This document shows positions 45,296-56,255 of a stretch of 64,000 nt of DNA, one piece after another. This stretch comes from Mixophyes australis (Eukaryota; Chordata; Amphibia; Anura; Limnodynastidae). How positions within the stretch are numbered: position 1 is the stretch's first letter; each line of letters starts with the position of its first letter. A program made the translations under genes and the position numbers. Below the pieces are notes generated by a model. It did no database searches. It was not told where the DNA came from and worked only from the letters and a program-made list of their open reading frames with translations. Location of the stretch: the NCBI GenBank assembly GCA_036250195.1, contig JAVHZZ010000006.1, positions 171,264,424 through 171,328,423 of the forward strand, in the 5' to 3' direction.

Positions 45296-45432
45296 ATTCA
45301 TTAACATTTATTTATGTAGTGCCAGCAAGTTCTGCAGCACTTTACATTTGGGAACAATCACAGTAATAGGACAAGACTAGGTATTAAGATACAAATAATG
45401 ATGTAAGAGGGCACTGCTCACAAGCTTACAGT
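45296..45432 (-). repeat. L2-type LINE 3' tail
   Basis: On the minus strand: GTAAAGTGCTGCAGAACTTG, CTGGCACTACATAAATAAAT, the L2-like 3' end. The same-strand RT remnant at 46800-47249 may belong to the same insertion, split by later DNA. Confidence 0.6.
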
Positions 45433-46562
45433 CTTTAGGAAATTATACTGAAATCCAAAGGAGCTTATTGATTTTCTAAGAGAAGTTGTACAGATAGAGA
45501 TAAGCTTAGGACTGAGTGTAATGGGGAAGATGACGGACACCCCAAAAGTAGTATAAGGAAGGATTCCACAGGCTTGGTGGTATGGTAGAGAAGCGAAGGT
45601 CCCCACAGTAGTGTTGGAATAAAACAAGGAACACAGGGCTAAAACTGCATAAACTCATGGGTTCTTTCTTTTTGCTTGTGGCATAAGGCTTTACCACAGC
45701 AGCAGATCAGTAGCGGTAGTGTAGAGAAGTAATAGCTCAATACCATCAACATGCAATGTTATTCAGCATGTCACAAAATAAATCACATTTTAGGAATCTT
45801 AGTTCAACAATATGCAAACATAAATCAACACAATACTTTTAGTGCTATTATACCGATTATACTCATCAGACAACAATCAGCAGAGATGCAACAAGGATTA
45901 ATCCAGCTTGTTCAGGTTAAATGCTTTCTGCAATTCTCTCATCAGCATCCATTTTAGACAGTTTCAGTCAGCTTGTAGATCACTTTAAATACAGCAGATT
46001 TGGCTGGAACATACTCTTTCTTTAGCCAGTGCTATAACAGCTCTCAATAGCAACATTACAGTCCTGGCCAGAGGTTTTAATAACACAGTTTGATGTCTCA
46101 AATAACTTGAACATAGCAAAAACAAAAGAAACTTATCTGTCTTCATATGAGTAATGCTGACATCTCATGGGCAGTGGCAAGTTAAGTATTATCCTATAAT
46201 GCAAAGGTGCTTCTTTCTGGGCTGGTTGCAAACATCCCTCAGGACATCAATTCAGCCATAGATTCAGGGGCTCTTTATAGGAAGATCCTTCATTAGTTCA
46301 GCCAGCAGCCACACACATCACTTCTCTCTCTAGCCCATTTTTGGCTCCTCTCCTTTTCTCCAAGAATCTCCCTGAAGCCTTCTAGTACATTCTTTGGCTC
46401 TAGAGAGCAGCCTGGGCTGTAATTTGCAGTCTGTTCACCTAAAAATTGCAGACACAATTTGAATTTATCTTCCCAGAGGCACTCTGGGGAACTATAGTTT
46501 TCTGAATGAGTGCATACAGTAGTATACCTGTGATTTGCAGGGTATTAGACGAGCATAGTAGT
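45433..46562. other. unassigned DNA, probably insertion within an L2 element
   Basis: The L2 tail lies on one side and L2 RT on the other. The middle (about 45690-46560) has no recognised termini and could be an antisense LTR or an unrelated insertion. Confidence 0.3.
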
Positions 46563-46731
46563 CAGGGGCAGGCTGGGTTGGGGGGCAGGAGGGCATCTGT
46601 CCCCCAGGCCGGTCCAATAGTGGGCTACCTTGGGCTGGACCATCTGCATTTTTTTTTTCCTTTAAAACGCTCCTAATGGACTGCTGAGTTGAGTCTTGCC
46701 CCCCGGGCTAAAATTTGCCAGCCCTCCCCTG
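46563..46731. mobile_element. MITE, CAGGGGCAG family
   Basis: Ends CAGGGGCAGGCTGG and CCAGCCCTCCCCTG. Flanks ATAGTAGT and ATTGTGGT agree at six of eight positions, suggesting a hAT-type 8-bp duplication. Sister of 7025-7195. Confidence 0.8.
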
Positions 46732-46799
46732 ATTGTGGTATGCCAACTGATAGAGCAAGCATAGAGGTGGTGGATACAGAGAAGTAAATACTGCAAAAG

Positions 46800-47249
46800 C
46801 AATTTGGGAAGAAGAATGAGAACCAGGATAGGATAGTGTCAAGAAGACCTAGGTAATGTAGGGTACGTAATAGTGGTTAATAGTGTGAAATGCAGCAAAG
46901 AGGTCCAGCAGAATCAGATGTGAGCATCGTCCATCAAAACCTTAATCACCATCAGTGCAGTCTCTCTCTGTGTAGCGTTAGCAGTGAAAGCCTAACTGAA
47001 GAGAGTCCAAAAGGTTGTGTGAAGAAACAAAATGTGTGATGTGAGCATAGGCAAGCATCTCAGGAGTCTTAGAGGAGCATGGCTGTTAAAAGTTGGGATG
47101 GTAATCTGAAAGAGAGTTTGGGTCACTATATTTTTTTTCAGAATAGGAGTAATAACCACATACTTGAATAATAATGATGAGAAATGACAGATTTTAGTTA
47201 AGGCCGGGCTGCTCCCAGTCCTGGAGGTGGGTAAAATAGAGACTAACAT
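46800..47249 (-). pseudogene. L2-clade LINE reverse transcriptase remnant
   Basis: Minus-strand translation gives YVVITPILKK, the conserved RT lead-in (usual form VTPLLKK), then a region like LLDLFAAFHTINH, matching the L2 palm motif LLDLSAAFDTVDH with the catalytic Asp replaced by His. Several stops interrupt it. LINE RT copies its own RNA at a nicked target. This fragment is inactive. Confidence 0.75.
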
Positions 47250-48120
47250 GGGAAAGGGCTCCAGATGAGGCAGTGTCTAATTGTGTGAGCCAAGATTCTG
47301 CTATTGCTAGAAGACTGAGATTGTATGAGAGGAAGAGATCTTTGTTAGAGGTTAGATTGTTGCAAACAGAGCGTGCTTTCAGTAGGTCACAGAAAATGAT
47401 GGAAGACAGGCGCTATGTTTGAGGTTTGCTGGATATCTATAGTGTGTATAAGCTTAGCCAGTGTGCTGAAAAAGATATATATATATATATCAATGTGTTT
47501 AGACTGTTTGTGTGTGTGTGGGTCAAACGGCTGTAATTAAATTATTGCTGCCTCCCAAGTGGATGTGGGGGGTGTGCTTTTGGCCCCATTTATCCTATTT
47601 CCATGATACCGGTTCTTGCTCATAAGCTTTTATGAGGTTGAGTTAAGTCCTGGGGGAATCCGAGTGTCTGTGAGTATCCCCAACTCTACAGGAAAGGCGA
47701 CTGCTATAGGTGAAGACCTCCACTGCTGATTCTAAAAGCTTATGACAGTTTTTAGGAAGCCGTAACATCGTAAAGAATTATATCCTGGTTCCAGTGGTAT
47801 AATAGCAATCTGATCTTCCACTGTTTGGTTTTGCTATTAGTTGTTAGCAGCTTTGCATTGCTCTCTTTGCCACCATTTTTGTTTAAATAAAAACTGTGAC
47901 CTTTTGCCAAAAATGTAATTGGTGTCCGTGTGGTTATTTATTTATTCAATTACAGTAATAGAAAGACTGATCATGTGAAGGAGGTTTGGGTGCAATGACA
48001 GGGAGATATCAACACTATGCAGATTATTATTTTTTCAATTGAATCAGAAAAAGCAAATGCAATGATTGCAAAGTTAAAAAATCCTTCATTAAGACAGCTC
48101 GCTGCAGACTTTTACCAAAA
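47250..48120. other. no gene seen
   Basis: AT-rich DNA with a short (TA)n at about 47471. A polyadenylation-like AATAAA is near 47886. No identified element boundary. Confidence 0.35.
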
Positions 48121-48385
48121 GTTGGTGAAAATTGGAACCACTGTGAAGGGATCATTAGAAAAGACTGGAAATTAATGTTAGTGCTATAAATAGTAATATA
48201 GGAGCATTAACGGATCAAAAAGACATTATTTTACCTATTGTTCACAATTTTTAATTCAATCCAGATCCAAAACCAAAACCTTTCGCGTTTGTTCGACAAA
48301 ACCAGTAGCAAAGTCAAAACACAAAGTCAGTTTAGAACCAACACCGGCATCGAAACTGAAATACGAGGGTCAGCGCACATCTCTA
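48121..48385 (+). mobile_element. 3' end fragment of a hAT element
   Basis: Matches the right-end region of hAT-2 (GAAATTAATGTTAGTG, AATAGTAATATAGGAGC, GATCCAAAACCAAAACC) and finishes with the terminus CAGCGCACATCTCTA. No matching left end was found, so the element is 5'-truncated. Confidence 0.75.
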
Positions 48386-48537
48386 ATATATATTCATACA
48401 TGTGAGTATGAAAGTATGTTTGCAGATGTATGTACATTTTTTGTTTTTTAAAAAAAAGTCATATATCATTTTTTTAATATATAACATTGTTATATATTTG
48501 AGACATCTATACCTATACTATTGTTTTTCTTTTTAAT

Positions 48538-49295
48538 TGTCACGAGCCGCGGCGGTACTCACAGCCGCCGCGGCTCGCTTCTCATGCGCCCCAGCGTCCC
48601 GGCCGTCACCTTGACGACCGGGACGTCATTTCCTCTTCCTGTCCGGCCGTTACCAGGGCAACGGCCAGACGCTAGTACACTAGCGCTGCGTCCCGGCGGT
48701 GCTGGTAGCCGGGCGCATGCGCATAGCAGGCAGCCTGTGGGCTGATTAGGCTTATTAACAGGCATTAGCCTGCAACTGTGTAGGTCAGGGGCAAGCCCTG
48801 ATTGGCCCTGCTGGATACTAGTAAATTAGCCTGCAGGAGTGTGTTCAACTGCTGATTGGTCTGTGTCTGTACTTAAGGCAATGAGGTCTGCTGCCTCATT
48901 GCCGGTTATAGCTTCTGTGCTCCAGTCTGCCGACCTGCTTGTTCCAGTCCCTGTATCCTGTATCTACGTTTGACTTCCCGTGTATGACCCTTGGCTTCGT
49001 ATTGGACTTCGCTTGTGTTTCCTGTGACCCTGATCCTTGGCTTGTTTACCCGTTCTGCTACTTTGCCTGTGACCTCTGACCTCAGCTTGTTCATCATTAC
49101 TGTTACCTGCTGCCGGCCTTTGACCTCTGCGTGGACCTGACTCTTCTTGCCTGGGTTCTCCCCAGCCGGTACACACTTCACGACCCTCTGTCAGTCTGCA
49201 GCCCAGTCTGTCCCCACCATCAGGGGCTCCAGTGAACACCTGACTGGCAGAGTAGACTCCGGGTTGTGTTGTGCCGGCTGGAGGGGTTCCTAACA
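48538..49295 (+). repeat. 5' LTR of Gypsy element 2
   Basis: 758 bp from TGTCACGAG to CCTAACA. Near the start, a perfect 12-bp inverted repeat GAGCCGCGGCGG/CCGCCGCGGCTC (48544-48576) could form a CpG-rich hairpin. Carries the promoter and poly(A) functions of the element. An obvious TATA box is not seen. Confidence 0.95.
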
Positions 49296-49320
49296 TTATA
49301 ACCGGCCCACTCACGGAGAC
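49296..49320 (+). promoter_or_regulatory. leader after the 5' LTR; atypical primer-binding region
   Basis: The sequence after the LTR starts TTATAACCGGCCCACTC. There is no TGG, which a PBS matching a tRNA 3' CCA end would show. Element 1 has GTATACTCTGGCCATATG at the same place, sharing the pattern TATA..C..GGCC. The priming mode is unknown. Confidence 0.4.
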
Positions 49321-49329
49321 AAGATTAGG

Positions 49330-50208
49330 ATGGATGCAAGTGGATCCACACCGTCTCCGGCACAAACCCTAGCAGGCCATGTTGAGTCTTTGTATCAGAT
49401 GATGCAGGGATTGGCTGAGCGTATGTCTGTTCAAGAAGAAGCCACAAAAGCTTCACAATCTCCTCCAGATCCCATCTGTGAGCCCAAAATGAATTTACCG
49501 GATCGGTTCTCCGGAAATAGAACCTTGTTTCGGAACTTCAGGGAGAGCTGCAAGCTCTATTTTCGGATGAGACCCCGCTCCTCCGGTTCAGAGCAGCAAC
49601 GAGTTGGGATTATTATTTCCCTTCTACAGGGTGACCCCCAGTCCTGGGCGTTTTCTTTGCCACAGACCAGTCCGGCCATGCAGTCCGTAGACTCCTTCTT
49701 TGAGGCATTGGGTTTACTGTATGATGACCCGGATCGAGTGGCCTCCGCGGAAGCTCACCTACGGTCCCTGAAACAAGGCAGACGGTCGGCAGAAGAATAC
49801 TGCGCGGAATTCCGTAGATGGTCACCTGACAGTGGATGGAACGACCCTGCCTTACGTAGTCAGTTCCGTGTCGGCCTATCTGAACAGATTAAAGATTCGC
49901 TGGTGCAATACCCGTCTCCTAGCTCTCTGGAGGATCTGATGCACCTCTCCATTAAAATTGACAGGAGATATAAAGAGCGGAAAACTGAAAAGGAAACGTC
50001 ATCACCTCCATCCGCCTTCGTTCCTATCTCCCAGGATGGTGAGGAACCAATGCAATTGGGAGCATACCGTCTTTCCTCTGAGGAGAGAGACAGGAGACGG
50101 TCACAAGGCTTATGTTTATATTGTGGCGCAAGAGGCCACTTCTCCCGTTCTTGCCCAAACAAGTCGGGAAACGAGCATGCCCAAGGAACGAGGGGAGAGT
50201 TCACTTAG
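49330..50208 (+). CDS. Gypsy element 2 gag
   Basis: 292 codons, ATG at 49330 shortly after the 5' LTR. N-terminal coiled-coil-like region (LYQMMQGLAERM), capsid region with FSGNRTLFRNF and QVGLSEQIKDSLVQ-like helices, and a C-terminal CCHC zinc knuckle CLYCGARGHFSRSCP at about residues 261-275. Gag assembles the intracellular particle and binds RNA. Frame is intact. Pol begins in the -1 frame and overlaps the end of gag; the slippery site is at 50166. Length is within the usual range for chromovirus-type gag. Confidence 0.92.
   Translation: MDASGSTPSPAQTLAGHVESLYQMMQGLAERMSVQEEATKASQSPPDPICEPKMNLPDRFSGNRTLFRNFRESCKLYFRMRPRSSGSEQQRVGIIISLLQGDPQSWAFSLPQTSPAMQSVDSFFEALGLLYDDPDRVASAEAHLRSLKQGRRSAEEYCAEFRRWSPDSGWNDPALRSQFRVGLSEQIKDSLVQYPSPSSLEDLMHLSIKIDRRYKERKTEKETSSPPSAFVPISQDGEEPMQLGAYRLSSEERDRRRSQGLCLYCGARGHFSRSCPNKSGNEHAQGTRGEFT
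50166..50172 (+). promoter_or_regulatory. probable -1 frameshift slippery site (GGGAAAC)
   Basis: G GGA AAC in gag frame, seven residues after the last zinc-knuckle Cys, 36 bases before the gag stop. Shifting -1 enters the pol frame, which has no stop through this overlap. A second in-frame heptamer, C CCA AAC, lies at 50154-50160 but is not conserved in element 1. A possible downstream stem pairs GGGAGA (50193-50198) with TCTCCC (50221-50226). Confidence 0.72.
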
Positions 50209-53200
50209 GTCTACAAATTGTCTCCCAGAAAAATGCACTATTGGTCCCTGCACAGCTCACGTTCAGTGCTCGTTCTACGAAACTATCAGCCTTCATTGAC
50301 AGTGGAGCTGCTGGCAACTTCCTTGACATCGAGTTTGCCCGCTCTGCTGGTATTCCGCGGATTAAACTCCAATCTGCCATTACGGTATGTGGCTTAGATG
50401 GTAGTCCGTTGCCAGGCGGCAAGATTACTTGGGAGACCCCACCATTACAGTTGAACATTGGCGCTCTCCATTCGGAATCCATAGTCTTACGTCTTATCGA
50501 ATGTCCTTCGGTTCCTTTAATTCTGGGCCACCCTTGACTATTCTGCCATAACCCCGTCATGGATTGGGCAAAAGGAGAAATTGTCCAGTGGAGCCCCCAT
50601 TGTACACAGTCTTGCTTGACACTACCTCTACGTATTATTCAGTCTATTCCGGAGCAGCTCCCTTCTCAGTATCATGACTATTGGGATGTTTTCTCCAAAA
50701 AGGCTGCTGACACACTACCACCGCACCGCAATTTTGACTGTGCCATTGAGCTCATTCCGGGCTCTAAATTACCCAAGGGACGCTTGTATCCTCTCTCTGG
50801 TCCAGAGACCAAATCCATGCAGGAGTATATTGACGAAAACTTGGAGAAGGGCTTCATCAGGCCATCCAAGTCCCCAGTAGGAGCGGGGTGTTTCTTTGTA
50901 CCCAAGAAGGACGGTGGACTCAGACCCTGTATCGATTATCGAGGGCTGAACCTTATTACGGTTAAGAACACCTACCCCCTTCCCCTCATCTCCGTTCTTT
51001 TTGATCAATTAAGAGGAGCCACTATCTTCACAAAAATTGATCTTCGTGGGGCCTATAATCTCATACGTATTAGAGCAGGTGATGAGTGGAAGACGGCTTT
51101 CAACACGCTCTCGGGCCATTACGAATACCTGGTCATGCCGTTTGGCCTTAGTAATGCTCCTGCCGTATTTCAGGACTTGATAAATGAGGTGTTACGTGAG
51201 TTCCTGGGACACTTTGTTGTTGTTTACTTAGATGACATCCTCATATATTCAAAATCGTTGTCTGTGCACCAGGGTCATGTCAGACAAATCCTACAGAAAT
51301 TACGGGAACATCACCTCTACGCTAAACTCGAGAAATGCGAGTTCGAGGTCCAGAAGGTATCCTTCCTCGGTTATCTAATCTCCTCAGAAGGTTTCTCCAT
51401 GGATCCAACCAAGGTCCAAGCAATTCTGGATTGGATACAACCGAATAACCTCAAGGCGGTCCAGAGATTCCTGGGATTCGCCAATTACTACAGGAGGTTT
51501 ATTGGCGGCTTTGCTGATATCGTGGCTCCTATCGTCACCTTGACCCGCAAAGGAGGTGATCCAACTGTTTGGTCACAACAGGCAATAAATGCATTCAAAA
51601 CCCTGAAGAAAGCTTTTGTGTCTGCTCAGGTTCTCAGACATCCGGATCCTAGGGTACCGTTTGTTCTTGAGGTAGATGCGTCTGACGTCGGTGCTGGGGC
51701 CGTCTTGTCACAAAAAGACCCCCAGACCCACCGCTTACATCCATGTGCCTTTTTTTCCCGTCAGTTCTCATCAGCGGAAACCAACTATGACGTGGGAAAC
51801 CGAGAATTGCTGGCAATTAAATGGGCCTTTGAGGAATGGCGGCACTGGTTGGAAGGCGCTGCACACCAGATCTCCGTTATAACGGATCATAAAAACTTAC
51901 AGTATATACAGTCAGCCAAACGTCTGAACCCCCGACAGGCTCGGTGGTCGCTGTTCTTCACTCGGTTCAACTTTATTATCACCTATCGTCCTGGTTCCAA
52001 AAATATTCAAGCGGACGCCCTGTCTAGAAGTTTCCTGGCACATCATGCTCCGGTCACCTGCCCAGAGCCTATTGTTCCTGTGTCTATGATTCATGCCGGA
52101 TTAACTCAAGATTTGAGCTGTACCTTACAAAGGTTCCAGAGGTTGGCTCCTGATAACACTCCGGCAGGATGTTTGTTTGTCCCAGTTCATCTAAGGAAGA
52201 CAGTCCTTGCTGAGGCACACAACAGTCGGACTGCTGGGCATCCTGGAATCTACAAAACACTGGAAAATCCTTTCCCGTACTGTATGGTGGCCGTCTCTGT
52301 CTGCTGACGTCAAGAGTCACGTCCGGTCCTGTGAAGTTTGTGCCAGGAACAAAGTTCCCAGGACTCGCCCGGTAGGTCAGTTAGTTCCGTTGGCCGCCCC
52401 TGGTAAACCTTGGACACATCTGTCCATGGACTTTATAGTCGATCTGCCACCCTCTGCGGGACACAATACCATTTGGGTCGTGGTAGACCGGTTCAGCAAG
52501 ATGGCGCATTTCATTCCACTCACTAGGCTTCCTACTGCTCGAGATTTGGCAATCTTGTTCATTCACCACATTTTCCGCCTCCATGGACTCCCTACAGACA
52601 TCGTCTCCGATCGGGGTTCTCAGTTCATAGTGCAGTTCTGGAGATCATTCTGTACCCTCCTGGGAATCAAGGTCAGTTTATCATCTGCATACCACCCTTA
52701 GTCAAATGGGCAGACTGAAAGGGTTAATCAGTCCTTGGAGAAGTTCTTGCGATGCTACATATCGGAGTTCCATGACAACTGGTCCTCCTTGTTGCCCTGG
52801 GCAGAATTTGCCTGTAACAACTCCTGTCACTCATCCACGAAAACCTCTCCGTTCTTTTGCAATTATGGTTTCCACCCCAGATCTAACTCTTTGTATTCAC
52901 TCCAGTCCGTTGGTATTCAGGAGATCCGTTCCACTGCCAGGGATCTCAGAGTTGTCTGGAAGAAAGTACATTCATCTTTAAAACAAGCCTCACTTGTTGC
53001 AAAAAAAATTTCGGACCGACACCGTACCCCCTGCTCTCTTAAGGTTGGCCAGAAAGTCTGGCTGTCTACAAAAAATATCAGGCTGAAGCAACCTTGCAAG
53101 AAGTTGGGCCCTAAATTCATCGGGCCGTTTCCCATCATCAAGCAGGTGAACTCTGTTGCATTTAGGTTAAAAATTCCAGGCTCGTTAAGAATTCCAAACA

Positions 53201-53685
53201 CATTTCATTGTTCTCTGTTAAAACCAGTTCTTTATCCAGCTCAAGCCCAGTCTTCAGGCAAGCCACAGAGGTACAGTGTTCAGAAAATCTTGGATTCCAA
53301 AAAAGTGCAAGGACAGGTGCACTTTTTGGTACAGTGGAGGAACCGCGGGTTAGAAGAACGCTCTTGGGTTCCGCGGAGACAACTCCATGCTCCTAAACAA
53401 TTGAAGGAATTCTTCAGGAAATTTCCAAGAAAACCTGGGTGTCGGGGTCCCTTGACCCCTCCTCAAGGGGGGGGTACTGTCACGAGCCGCGGCGGTACTC
53501 ACAGCCACCGCGGCTCGCTTCTCATGCGCCCCAGCGTCCCGGCCGTCACCTTGACGACCGGGACGTCATTTCCTCTTCCTGTCCGGCCGTTACCAGGGCA
53601 ACGGCCAGACGCTAGTACACTAGCGCTGCGTCCCGGCGGTGCTGGTAGCCGGGCGCATGCGCATAGCAGGCAGCCTGTGGGCTGA
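50173..53685 (+). pseudogene. Gypsy element 2 pol (protease-RT-RNase H-integrase-chromodomain), three lesions
   Basis: Reached by -1 frameshift. Protease region AFIDSGAAGNF near 50290. RT with [15 protein letters not shown] and the catalytic box YLDD near 51228. RNase H with VLEVDASDVGAGAVLSQ, ELLAIKWAFEEWR and ITDHKN. Integrase with zinc-binding H and CEVCARNK, then MDFIVDLP and SDRGSQF carrying catalytic Asp residues. A chromodomain (YSVQKILDSK, FLVQWRNRGLEERSWVP) is near 53270-53380. Lesions: TGA in place of a Trp codon at 50535-50537 (GHP then stop), a +1 shift in an A-run near 52262, and TAG in place of a Gln codon at about 52699-52701. The final frame has no stop before the 3' LTR and ends inside it. 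RT and chromodomain look undamaged by residue. Confidence 0.9.
53464..53475 (+). promoter_or_regulatory. polypurine tract
   Basis: AAGGGGGGGG directly upstream of the 3' LTR, the expected site of plus-strand priming. Confidence 0.85.
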
Positions 53686-54235
53686 TTAGGCTTATTAACA
53701 GGCATTAGCCTGCAACTGTGTAGGTCAGGGGCAAGCCCTGATTGGCCCTGCTGGATACTAGTAAATTAGCCTGCAGGAGTGTGTTCAACTGCTGATTGGT
53801 CTGTGTCTGTACTTAAGGCAATGAGGTCTGCTGCCTCATTGCCGGTTATAGCTTCTGTGCTCCAGTCTGCTGACCTGCTTGTTCCAGTCCCTGTATCCTG
53901 TATCTACGTTTGACTTCCCGTGTATGACCCTTGGCTTCGTATTGGACTTCGCTTGTGTTTCCTGTGACCCTGATCCTTGGCTTGTTTACCCGTTCTGCTA
54001 CTTTGCCTGTGACCTCTGACCTCAGCTTGTTCATCATTACTGTTACCTGCTGCCGGCCTTTGACCTCTGCGTGGACCTGACTCTTCTTGCCTGGGTTCTC
54101 CCCAGCCGGTACACACTTCACGACCCTCTGTCAGTCTGCAGCCCAGTCTGTCCCCACCATCAGGGGCTCCAGTGAACACCTGACTGGCAGAGTAGACTCC
54201 GGGTTGTGTTGTGCCGGCTGGAGGGGTTCCTAACA
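53478..54235 (+). repeat. 3' LTR of Gypsy element 2
   Basis: 758 bp, two substitutions from the 5' LTR. The change at 53507 (G to A) falls in the 12-bp hairpin near the LTR start and breaks one pair. Confidence 0.95.
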
Positions 54236-54475
54236 TTAATGTAATGAAATTCAAAGTATTACTGTGTTCTTTAGTCCTATTGTGCATCTTTCCCCATTTT
54301 ATCAGCCTCTTTCCCTTATCACCATCCTTCTTTTCCCACTTCAAGCTCTTTTCCTCCTCTCTCATCCTTATGCTCCCCTCTTCTTCCATCTTTTAAACCC
54401 TTCATCCTCCTCATTTATAAACCATGCCCATTATCTCTTTGTCATTCTCTCCCCTTCATCATTCTCCAACCTCCA

Positions 54476-56255
54476 CAGTGTCAGACTGGGGCATGAAGGG
54501 CCCATCGGGGGAATGCAATGCTAGGGGCCACCAGAGGGGGTGTGGCCAGCCATCATAGATGCAAGACCAGACACTAGAGGGGGAGTGGTCAGCCCACGAA
54601 GGACAGCTAGCACCATAATGTAATATATAAAGAATGCAGTGTGTGTATAAAGAGTACACAGTCTTGACCTGCCCCTTAGATTGGGCAGAGCAGTCACCAA
54701 AAATTGGGATTGTCCCACTAGAATCAGAACATTTGACAGACTGTCCTACCTTTCTTGTCATTTTCACCACCTGTGGCTGCTGATTTCTTTAGTTGCAGCT
54801 TGTTTGGATCCTGGAATGTTGGGGGCCCTATTTGGAGAAAAAAATGGGTAAAATTTAGAAAATTCCAACCGGCCCCAGCGTTAAAACAATAGGACCCACG
54901 ATTAATACTTTGGCCTTCCTCCAGCCCCAACATTAAAGTAATAGTATTCCCATTTAATAAATAAACCTTCCCTCCCTCAAAACCCCAGCAATAAATTAAT
55001 AGTATTTACATCTCATAAGTATATCTATTTCCTGCAACCATCACTGCTATTAAATAATTCATAGTCATATTTAATAAAGAGACCTCATTTTCCCCAAACT
55101 CACCCCCACATTCAATAGCGCCCAAACCACCCCATCTTAAATTAATAGTCCCCGCTATTACATTGCCCCACCGTCACCTCACAAACAAAATAGCATCCAT
55201 TAATTAGCCAACACCTACCTCACATACACACTACATTGCCAAAAGCTCCCTGTGCAATCACACACACATTACTGTGCCCTTCATCAACACGCTGTGCCTC
55301 CTTATGATCACACTGTACCCCTTCATCACAACCACGCTATGCCCCCTTAGGATCACACTGCGCTCTCCATGCTGCTCCCCCTTCACCTGGCACCCCCTCA
55401 TCACACTCTGCCATGCTGCTTTTGCTCCCCCCTTCTCCTGGCACCCTTTCATCATCCTGTGCCATGCTGCTTTGGCCCCCCTTCACACTCTGCCATGCTA
55501 CTTTGGCCCCCCTTCACACTCTGCCATGCTGCTTTAGCCTCATTCCCACTCTGCCATGCTGCTTTGGCCCCCCTTCACACTCCGCCATGCTGCTTTGGCC
55601 CCATTCACACTCTGCCATGCTGCTTTGGCCCCCCTTCCCACTGTGCTATGCTGCCTTTGCTCCCCCTTCACTCTCTGCCATGCTGCCTTTGCTCCCACCT
55701 TCACTCTCTGCCATGCTGCCTTTGCTCCCACCTTCACTCTCTGCCATGCTGCCTTTGCTCCCACCTTCACTCTCTGCTATGCTGCCTTTGCTCCCCCCTT
55801 CACTCTCTGCCATGCTGTCTTTGCTCCCCCTTCACTCTCTGCCATGCTGCCTTTGCTCCCCTTTCATTCGCTGCCATGCTGCCTTTGCTCCCCCCCTTCA
55901 CACTCTGCTATGCTGCCTATGCTGTCTTTGCTCTTCCCTTGCTTCGGTTTCTTCACTTACCTTTTCTATCAGCTTCTTTCTTCTCTTTTCTTCTCTTTTT
56001 CTGTCTTCTTTCTTCTTGCAACTCCTCTCTGAGCCGCACTTCACTGAATGTCGAGCTTGATGACGTCATGCCTGACATTCAGTGCGGACGGAGCAGAGAA
56101 GAGGGAGGAGGGCGCCACGATCACGTGAGTATGGGGGGGTTTCTTTGTTTTGTGTTTTAAAGTGTCCACTCTCCCCCACCAACGAAGAGGGGAACGATCA
56201 GGGCCAGGGCCTTCCAGGGGATAGCCCGGCTCCCCGACGTGCCAGTCCAACCCTG
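54476..56255. mobile_element. hAT element carrying a minisatellite
   Basis: Ends CAGTGTCAGACTGGGGC and GTGCCAGTCCAACCCTG, an imperfect inverted repeat. Flanks AACCTCCA (54468-54475) and ACCCTCCA (56256-56263) agree at seven of eight. The interior is non-coding: a G-rich left part, AT-rich middle and a C-rich minisatellite. Confidence 0.8.
55360..55930. repeat. C-rich ~30-bp minisatellite within the hAT element
   Basis: About 18 units of CTGCCATGCTGCTTTGGCCC with CCCTTCACACT, passing into a CTGCCTTTGCTCCCACCTTC variant. It produces long artefactual plus-strand frames (263, 215 and 158 codons). Confidence 0.92.

Larger units (their letters stand above)
48538..54235 (+). mobile_element. Gypsy element 2, chromovirus-type LTR retrotransposon
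   Basis: Complete element: two 758-bp LTRs, gag, pol with protease-RT-RNase H-integrase-chromodomain, a polypurine tract, and a perfect 5-bp duplication TTAAT (48533-48537 and 54236-54240). The LTRs differ only at 48567/53507 (G/A) and 48931/53871 (C/T), both in CpG, so insertion is recent. Pol is nevertheless broken at three places. Element 1 (9731-14263) is a decayed relative. Confidence 0.95.

Noticed and set aside
48559..48765. 68-codon minus frames in both LTRs (48559 and 53499)
   Set aside because: Identical because the LTRs are identical; no known protein.
55369..56160. Cys/Leu-rich 263-codon frame resembling a secreted protein
   Set aside because: Comes from the ~30-bp minisatellite in the hAT element.
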